Positions 58,979-64,000 of a stretch of 64,000 nucleotides of DNA are shown piece after piece. A program made the position numbers and the translations under genes. The notes below the pieces were generated by a model. That model searched no databases and was not told the origin of the DNA. It saw only the letters and a list, made by a program, of their open reading frames with translations. Positions within the stretch are counted from its first letter, which is position 1. Each line of letters begins with the position of its first letter. The DNA is from Luteimicrobium subarcticum (GTDB taxonomy: Bacteria; Actinomycetota; Actinomycetes; Actinomycetales; Cellulomonadaceae): NCBI RefSeq assembly GCF_002798015.1, contig NZ_PGTZ01000009.1, positions 248,001-312,000 on the forward strand. Direction: 5' to 3'.

Positions 58979-59881
58979 TCAGGCCTCGGGGATCTCGCGG
59001 GCGAAGAAGTCCGGACGCGGGACGTCCGGGTCGGGTCCGCCGCGCACGCCCGTCTCGAGCGCGTCGATCGCGGCCAGCTCGTCGTCGCTGAGGACGAAGT
59101 CCCCGACGGCGAGGTTCTCGGCGATGCGCGAGGGCGTCACGGACTTGGGGATCGCGGACCGCCCCTGCTGCAGGTGCCAGCGGAGCATGACCTGGGCGGC
59201 GGAGCGGTCGTGCGCGACAGCGATCGCCGCGATGGCCGGGTCGTCGAGCGTCGAGCGACGGTCGTCGCCACCCCAGCCCGGGTAGAACGTGATGCCGCCG
59301 ATGGGGGACCACGCCTGCGTCAGCACGCCGTGCCGCGCGTCGGCCTCCTGGACCGCGCGCTGCTGGAAGTACGGGTGCAGCTCGACCTGGTTGACCGCGG
59401 GCACCACGTCGGTGCGGGCGAGCAGGTCGTCGAGGTGGTGCGGCATGAAGTTGCTGACGCCGATGGCGCGGACCCCGCCGTCCGCGAGCAGCCGCTCGAG
59501 CGCCCGGTACGCGTCGACGGTCGCGTCGAAGCGGTCAGGCGCGGGCTGGTGCAGGATCAGCAGGTCGAGCGTGTCCAGCCCGAGCTTGCCGGTCGCCTTG
59601 TCGAACGCGTGCAGGGTCGCGTCGTACCCGTAGTCGGAGACCCAGACCTTGGTCTCGACGAACACGTCGGCCCGGTCGACGCCCGACGCGCGCAGCGCTC
59701 GCCCGACCTCGCGCTCGTTGCCGTAGGCGGCGGCGGTGTCGACGTGCCGGTAGCCGGCCGCGAGCGCGGTCTCGACGGAGGCGATCGTCTGCTCGGGCGG
59801 TGTCTGGAAGACGCCGTAGCCGATCGCGGGCATCGTCACGCCGTTGTTCAGGGTGAGGGTGGGGATGTCGGTGGTGGCCAT
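58979..59881 (-). CDS. aldo/keto reductase
   Basis: 300 residues. MPAIGYGVFQTPPEQTIASVETALAAGYRHVDTAAAYGNEREVGRAL carries the Asp and Tyr of the active site, VFVETKVWVSDYG the lysine, LDLLILHQPAPDRFDATVDAYRALERLL the histidine, and GVSNFMPHHLDDLL, QVELHPYFQQ and IPKSVTPSRIAEN the NADPH site. It reduces aldehydes and ketones, methylglyoxal included. First gene of the minus-strand redox cluster; the ferritin-like gene starts 99 bases away on the other strand. Confidence 0.9.
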   Translation of the reverse strand: MATTDIPTLTLNNGVTMPAIGYGVFQTPPEQTIASVETALAAGYRHVDTAAAYGNEREVGRALRASGVDRADVFVETKVWVSDYGYDATLHAFDKATGKLGLDTLDLLILHQPAPDRFDATVDAYRALERLLADGGVRAIGVSNFMPHHLDDLLARTDVVPAVNQVELHPYFQQRAVQEADARHGVLTQAWSPIGGITFYPGWGGDDRRSTLDDPAIAAIAVAHDRSAAQVMLRWHLQQGRSAIPKSVTPSRIAENLAVGDFVLSDDELAAIDALETGVRGGPDPDVPRPDFFAREIPEA

Positions 59882-59980
59882 GTCCTCCACGCTAGGAGCG
59901 CGTCGTGCGCGGGGGGAGGCCCTGTCGGTACCCCGCTCGCCGGGTCCCCTCTCCGGCGCCTCGGGGCTAGGTTCCTGGGT

Positions 59981-60799
59981 ATGAGCCCCGACGGAGCGAG
60001 CCGTGACAATCCTCGGACACCGACCTTCGCGATCTGGGTCGGGCACTTCCGCGACAACCTCGAGACTCAGGCGGCGATGGAGCGCGAGATTCCCTGGGGA
60101 GCACCGTGCACGCTCGCCGGACCGGACCGCGCGGCGTTCGTGAGGTCCTTCCAGCGGTTCGAGCTCGGCGAGGACGGCGACGGTGCGCGCCTGCTGGCGA
60201 AGGCCCGGCGAGCAGGCGATCCCGAGTACGTCGAGGCGCTGCAGATGCTCGTCGCGGAGGAGCAGAGGCACTCCGCCCTCTTCCGTCGCGGTCTCGACCA
60301 CCTGGGCGCTCCGACCCTGTCGGCGCACTGGTCCGACGCGGCCTTCACCCAGCTGCGGCGCGCCCTGGGTCTGCGCACCGAGCTCGCGTTGTTCCTCGTC
60401 GCCGAGTCTGTCGCGACGGACTACTTCACGGCTCTCGCGACCCGAGCACCCGACCCGGTGCTCCGTGGGATCGGCCGACGTGTCGCGTCCGACGAGGTCC
60501 ACCACCTGCGCTTCCAGGTGGACCGCCTCCACGTCGGCTTCGCCGACACGCCCCGGGTCGTCCGAGGGGGGTTCGGTGCGGTCTGGACGGTGGTCGCGGC
60601 CGGTGCGGCGACGGTCCTCGTGGTCGATCACGGTCGGGCCCTCCATGCCTGCGGGCTCCGCCGACGGCAGGTGTGGCTCGGGGGGATGAGGCGCTTCGTG
60701 GCCCAGGCGCGCGCCGCTCTCGCCGGCGACGCGCCGGGGATGCTCGGCCCGGCGCTGGCGGACGAGGTGGCAGCGGCGACCGGCGGAACCCGGCATTGA
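59981..60799 (+). CDS. ferritin-like (diiron) protein of unknown function
   Basis: 272 residues. Two helices carry diiron-style ligands: VAEEQRHSALFRRGL (ExxH), LFLVAESVATDYFTAL (Glu) and ASDEVHHLRFQVD (ExxH), so a ferritin-like four-helix bundle with a carboxylate-bridged diiron site is expected. A C-terminal hydrophobic stretch AVWTVVAAGAATVLVV could be a single membrane helix. Close to acyl-ACP desaturase/ferritin-like domain hydroxylases in this regard, but I cannot name the family. Start at 59981; no strong ribosome-binding site. Confidence 0.65.
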   Translation: MSPDGASRDNPRTPTFAIWVGHFRDNLETQAAMEREIPWGAPCTLAGPDRAAFVRSFQRFELGEDGDGARLLAKARRAGDPEYVEALQMLVAEEQRHSALFRRGLDHLGAPTLSAHWSDAAFTQLRRALGLRTELALFLVAESVATDYFTALATRAPDPVLRGIGRRVASDEVHHLRFQVDRLHVGFADTPRVVRGGFGAVWTVVAAGAATVLVVDHGRALHACGLRRRQVWLGGMRRFVAQARAALAGDAPGMLGPALADEVAAATGGTRH

Positions 60800-60857
60800 C
60801 GTGCCGGGTACCAGCAGGACCTCCCACCGCCCTGGTCACCGCCGTACCGTCGGAAGC

Positions 60858-61814
60858 ATGAGCGGAGCCACAGGGGACGGGATGGACCTCAAGACGGAGA
60901 CGCGGGAGTTCCTCGCGACGCGTCGGGCGCGCATCACCCCGGACAAGGCGGGCCTCCCCGCCTACGGCGGCAACCGCCGCGTGCCGGGGCTGCGTCGCGA
61001 GGAGGTCGCGATGCTCGCCGGCGTGAGCGTCGACTACTACACGCGCCTCGAGCGCGGGAGCCTCGGCGGCGTGTCCGAGGAGGTCCTGGAGGCGCTCGCG
61101 GGCGCGCTCCAGCTCGACGAGGCGGAGCGCGGGCACCTGTTCGACCTGGCCCGCGCGGCGAACGCGTCCGGCGCCGCCCGCTCCCGGGCGCGACGCGCCC
61201 CTGCGCCGACGCCGCGTCCCGTGGTGCAGCGGGTCCTCGACGCGATGGACGGCGTCCCCGCGTTCGTGCGCAACGGCCGGCTCGACGTCCTGGCGTCGAA
61301 CCTGCTGGGGCGGGCGCTGTACGCGCCGATGTACGACTCGCCCGAGCGGCTGCTCGACCAGCCCGTGAACACCGCCCGGTTCCACTTCCTCGAGCCGGAC
61401 GCCGCGCACGCGTTCTGGGGCGACCGGGCCGACCGGATGGCCCACGACGCCGTCGCGATCCTGCGGGCGTCCGCGGGCCAGAACCCGTACGACAAGGGCC
61501 TCACCGCGCTCGTCGGAGAGCTGTCGACGCGCAGCGAGGACTTCCGCCGCCTCTGGGCGTCGCACGACGTGCGCTACCACCGCAGCGGCACGAAGGTGTT
61601 CCACCACCCGGTCGTCGGGCGGCTCGAGCTCGACTACGAGGCGTTGCTGCTGCCGGCCGACCCGGGGCTCCAGCTCAACGTCTACACCCCGCAGCCGGGG
61701 TCGCCCGCAGAGGACGGCCTGAAGCTCTTGGCGTCCTGGGCGGCGACGACGCTCGCGCCCGCGAGGGTGCCCGCTGCCCAGCCGGCCGCCACCTCCACGA
61801 TCACGAAGGACTGA
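60858..61814 (+). CDS. XRE/MmyB-type transcriptional regulator
   Basis: 318 residues. TREFLATRRARITPDKAGLPAYGGNRRVPGLRREEVAMLAGVSVDYYTRLERGSLGGVSEEVLEALAGALQLDE is the N-terminal XRE helix-turn-helix (about 8-85), and the rest the MmyB-like ligand-binding domain (RRLDVLASNLLGRALYAPMY, FHFLEPDAAHAFWGDRADRMAHD, VRYHRSGTKVFHHPVVGRLELDYEALLLP), which in relatives binds fatty acids. Adjacent to redox genes, as is usual for this family. ATG at 60882 is a second plausible start with GGGACGGG before it. It reads into the cupin gene 7 bases on. Confidence 0.88.
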   Translation: MSGATGDGMDLKTETREFLATRRARITPDKAGLPAYGGNRRVPGLRREEVAMLAGVSVDYYTRLERGSLGGVSEEVLEALAGALQLDEAERGHLFDLARAANASGAARSRARRAPAPTPRPVVQRVLDAMDGVPAFVRNGRLDVLASNLLGRALYAPMYDSPERLLDQPVNTARFHFLEPDAAHAFWGDRADRMAHDAVAILRASAGQNPYDKGLTALVGELSTRSEDFRRLWASHDVRYHRSGTKVFHHPVVGRLELDYEALLLPADPGLQLNVYTPQPGSPAEDGLKLLASWAATTLAPARVPAAQPAATSTITKD

Positions 61815-61821
61815 CCCCAGC

Positions 61822-62223
61822 ATGAAGAAGCTCGACAGGACCGCGACCGTCAAGAACCCGCCCGAGCGCTTCACGGGCGACGTGTGGCTCGACATGGTGG
61901 TCACGCCCCAGGAGGGTGACCAGCGGGCGATCGTCGGCCGCGTGCGGTTCGCGCCGGGCGCGCGCACGGCCTGGCACCGGCACGCGCGCGGCCAGTTCCT
62001 GCACGTGCTGGCGGGCGTCGCGCTGATGGGGTCCCGCGACGGTTCGGTGCTCCGCGCCGTGCCGGGTGAGACGCTGTACTGCCCGCCGGGCGAGGACCAC
62101 TGGCACGGTGCGACGCCGGACGCCTTCATGGAGCACCTCGCGATCTCGGAGAACGCGGACGACCCGGCGGAGAGCACGGTGTGGTTCGAGCACGTCAGCG
62201 ACGCGGAGCACGCCGCGGGCTGA
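61822..62223 (+). CDS. cupin-domain protein
   Basis: 133 residues. RVRFAPGARTAWHRHARGQFLHVLAGVALMGSRDGSV holds the HxH of the first cupin motif and GETLYCPPGEDHWHGATPDAFMEHLAISE the second. Typical of the small carboxymuconolactone-associated cupins often placed beside AKR and CMD genes, with which it may share a pathway. GAAGGA precedes the start. It begins 7 bases after the MmyB-type regulator, so the two are cotranscribed. Confidence 0.85.
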   Translation: MKKLDRTATVKNPPERFTGDVWLDMVVTPQEGDQRAIVGRVRFAPGARTAWHRHARGQFLHVLAGVALMGSRDGSVLRAVPGETLYCPPGEDHWHGATPDAFMEHLAISENADDPAESTVWFEHVSDAEHAAG

Positions 62224-62375
62224 GGCTCCCGGGCCTTCGCGACCTCTTCGCAAACCCTGTCGTCGATCGTCGGAAAAGGGGCTGCGCGACGCCGGGTCGA
62301 AACGATACGATCTCTCCTGCCGACGGCACGCGGCGCAGCCCCCACCAGCACTCGACCAGGAGACGTCGCACCCCC

Positions 62376-63974
62376 ATGCCCCAGGCATCCCTCACCACCG
62401 GACGACCGTGGCGCGTCGTCCTGCTGTTCGCGGTCCCCCTGTTCGTCGGGAACGTCGTCCAGCAGCTCTACCAGGTCACCGACGCGTTCATCGTCGGGCG
62501 CGGGCTCGGCGTCGACGCCCTCGCCGCCGTCGGCTCGACCGGCAGCCTGCTGTTCCTGCTCATGGGGTTCTCCTGGGGCATGACGTCCGGGTTCGCGATC
62601 CCGACCGCCCAGGCGTTCGGGTCCGGGGACGCGGCCGCGGTGCGCCGTTCGGTCGCCGCCGGGACGCTGCTCACCGCGGGCGGCAGCGTCGTCATCACCG
62701 TCGGGTCGCTCCTCCTGGCCCGCCCCGCGCTCGAGCTGCTCCAGACGCCGCCCGAGCTCCTCGACGACGCGACCACCTTCGCGACCGTGACCTTCGCCGG
62801 CGCCGCCGCGACCATGGCCTTCAACTACCTCGCCGGGATCATCCGCGCCATCGGCGACTCGCGCACCCCGCTCGTCTTCCTCGCGGTGAGCTGCGTGATC
62901 AACGGCGCGCTCGTCGCCGTCCTCGTCGGGGTCGTCGGTACGGGCGTCGGGGGAGCGGCGCTCGCGACCGTCGTGTCGCAGGCCCTGTCCGTCGTGCTGT
63001 GCCTGGCGTACGTGCGCCGGCGGGTGCCGGCCCTGCACATCGGCCGCGCCGATCTGCGCGCCGCCGTCACCGCGTTCCCCGGCGACCTGCGCCACCACCT
63101 GCGGATCGGCCTGCCCATGGGGTTCCAGGCCTCGATCATCGCGATCGGCGCGCTCGTCGTGCAGGTCACGCTCAACGAGCTCGGCTCCGACGCCGTCGCC
63201 GCGTACACCGCCGCGAGCCGTGTCGACCAGCTCGCCGTCGCGCTCCTCGCGTCCCTCGGCCTCGCGGTCTCGACGTTCGTCGCGCAGAACCACGGCGCGC
63301 TGCGCCCCGACCGCATCCGCGCCGGCGTGCTCCAGGCCACCGCGATGTCCGTCGCCGGCGCGGTCGTCCTCGGTGCCGTGCTGATCGCGTGGGGCAGCGA
63401 CATCGTGCGGCTGTTCCTCGGCGGCGGTGAGGAGCAGGTCGTCGACATGGCGGCCTGGTACCTCACCGTGAACGGCGCGATGTACGCCGTCCTCGGCGTG
63501 CTGTTCGTGCTGCGCGGCGCACTCCAGGGCCTCGGCCGGACGCTCGTCCCGACGCTCTCGGGCGTGCTCGAGCTCGTCATGCGCATCGCAGCGGCCCTCA
63601 CGCTCGGCGCCGCGTTCGGCTACCGCGGTGTCGTGTGGAGCAACCCGCTCGCCTGGATCGGGTCGGTCCTGCTGCTCGTGCCCGCCTACGCCGTGTGCCA
63701 CCGCGCGCTCGGTCGCCGCAGCCTCGCGGACGACGTCCGGCTCGCCGCTGACGTGCCCGTCGACGAGCCGCTCGTGCTCGACGGTCCGGCCGAGGGCTCG
63801 CTCGTCGCCGAGGTGACGACGACCCTCGGACCCCGGTCGCGCGGACTCCGGCGCGTCGTCCGTGCGGGACGCCGCGAGGCCGTCGCGACGACGTGCCGTG
63901 TGCCGGCTCGTGGGAGCGGGTCAGGGACGTCCGCGCGACCGCTCGACGTCACCGGCGAGCAGCGCGACCGGTAG
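62376..63974 (+). CDS. MATE-family multidrug/metabolite exporter
   Basis: 532 residues, 12 transmembrane helices in two MatE halves. The start LLFAVPLFVGNVVQQLYQVTDAFIVGRGLGVDALAAVGSTGSLLFLLMGFSWGMTSGFAIPTAQAFG and the second half LRIGLPMGFQASIIAIGALVVQVTLNELGSDAVAAYTAASRVDQLAVALLASLGLAVSTFVAQNHGAL are hallmarks. After the last helix there is an about 85-residue cytoplasmic tail rich in Asp, Arg and Gly, longer than the family norm. It exports drugs or organic cations with Na+ or H+. AGGAGA precedes the ATG at 62376; the upstream stretch after the cupin gene (152 bases) holds its promoter. Confidence 0.88.
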   Translation: MPQASLTTGRPWRVVLLFAVPLFVGNVVQQLYQVTDAFIVGRGLGVDALAAVGSTGSLLFLLMGFSWGMTSGFAIPTAQAFGSGDAAAVRRSVAAGTLLTAGGSVVITVGSLLLARPALELLQTPPELLDDATTFATVTFAGAAATMAFNYLAGIIRAIGDSRTPLVFLAVSCVINGALVAVLVGVVGTGVGGAALATVVSQALSVVLCLAYVRRRVPALHIGRADLRAAVTAFPGDLRHHLRIGLPMGFQASIIAIGALVVQVTLNELGSDAVAAYTAASRVDQLAVALLASLGLAVSTFVAQNHGALRPDRIRAGVLQATAMSVAGAVVLGAVLIAWGSDIVRLFLGGGEEQVVDMAAWYLTVNGAMYAVLGVLFVLRGALQGLGRTLVPTLSGVLELVMRIAAALTLGAAFGYRGVVWSNPLAWIGSVLLLVPAYAVCHRALGRRSLADDVRLAADVPVDEPLVLDGPAEGSLVAEVTTTLGPRSRGLRRVVRAGRREAVATTCRVPARGSGSGTSARPLDVTGEQRDR

Positions 63975-64000
63975 CGTTCTGACCGGTCCCGAGGACCCGG

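Noticed and set aside
62306-62311. TACGAT as a -10 box for the MATE gene
   Set aside because: No matching -35 at 16-18 bases upstream was found; the region is a likely promoter zone but I cannot place the elements.
1-64000. Mobile elements, CRISPR arrays, tRNA or rRNA genes
   Set aside because: No transposase, integrase, spacer-repeat pattern or cloverleaf-like sequence was recognised on either strand.

Overview
The window is very GC-rich DNA with dense short-spaced genes, frequent GTG starts and ATGA/GTGA stop-start overlaps. It carries a mycothiol-dependent-type maleylpyruvate isomerase homologue, a LAXTG (sortase E type) wall anchor, DUF5979/SdrD_B surface domains, GH78/GH3 glycosidases and a CUT1 sugar importer without its own ATPase. 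Together these point to an actinobacterium of the Micrococcales, something like Cellulomonadaceae or Promicromonosporaceae. It looks chromosomal: a perfect 14-bp parS palindrome (GTTTCACGTGAAAC, 4434-4447) lies between two divergent genes. I see no rRNA, tRNA, CRISPR, transposase or phage gene.

Region 1 (1-23 kb) is a housekeeping/accessory mix: the end of a SulP permease, VOC and RidA-like proteins, two DHFR-fold reductases, several alpha/beta hydrolases, an ABC-F ATPase, a SAM methyltransferase, an MBL/esterase/DUF2231 operon, a large LAVTG-anchored surface protein, a Tat-exported DyP-type peroxidase, two translationally coupled lipoproteins (one a beta-helix), an M20 amidohydrolase, an XRE-NB-ARC-TPR regulator divergent from an alpha/beta hydrolase that has lost its nucleophile serine, and a GAP-family membrane protein preceded by a coupled leader ORF.

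Region 2 (22.5-29.7 kb) is a complete L-rhamnose operon: LacI-type regulator, palindromic operator, isomerase, fused rhamnulose-1-phosphate aldolase/lactaldehyde dehydrogenase, rhamnulokinase, and an FMN lactate dehydrogenase that takes the lactate to pyruvate. A strong hairpin ends it.

Region 3 (29.7-41.1 kb, minus strand) is an aromatic catabolic operon divergent from a LysR regulator: SDR, two-domain extradiol dioxygenase, C-C-type hydrolase (interrupted by a +1 frameshift), cyclase-family hydrolase, FAD monooxygenase, FAH-family enzyme, 3-oxoacid CoA-transferase A/B, thiolase and an MFS transporter. The set (FAD monooxygenase, VOC extradiol dioxygenase, LysR) resembles flavonoid A-ring degradation systems.

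Region 4 (41.1-45.7 kb) is a gentisate operon (IclR regulator, 3-hydroxybenzoate 6-hydroxylase-like enzyme, fumarylpyruvate hydrolase, gentisate 1,2-dioxygenase, and a shortened maleylpyruvate isomerase homologue lacking a metal ligand). Region 5 (45.7-55 kb) is a LacI-controlled rhamnoside module: binding protein, two permeases, intracellular GH78 alpha-L-rhamnosidase and intracellular GH3 glycosidase. Regions 2-5 together look like an island for importing rhamnose-containing plant glycosides, cleaving them inside the cell, and catabolising both sugar and aromatic parts.

Region 6 (55-64 kb) has a PdxH-like oxidase, an oxidoreductase cluster (ADH, DUF2255, SDR, CMD-family, AKR), a ferritin-like protein, a MmyB-type regulator, a cupin and a MATE exporter. 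No gene-free stretch exceeds about 220 bases.
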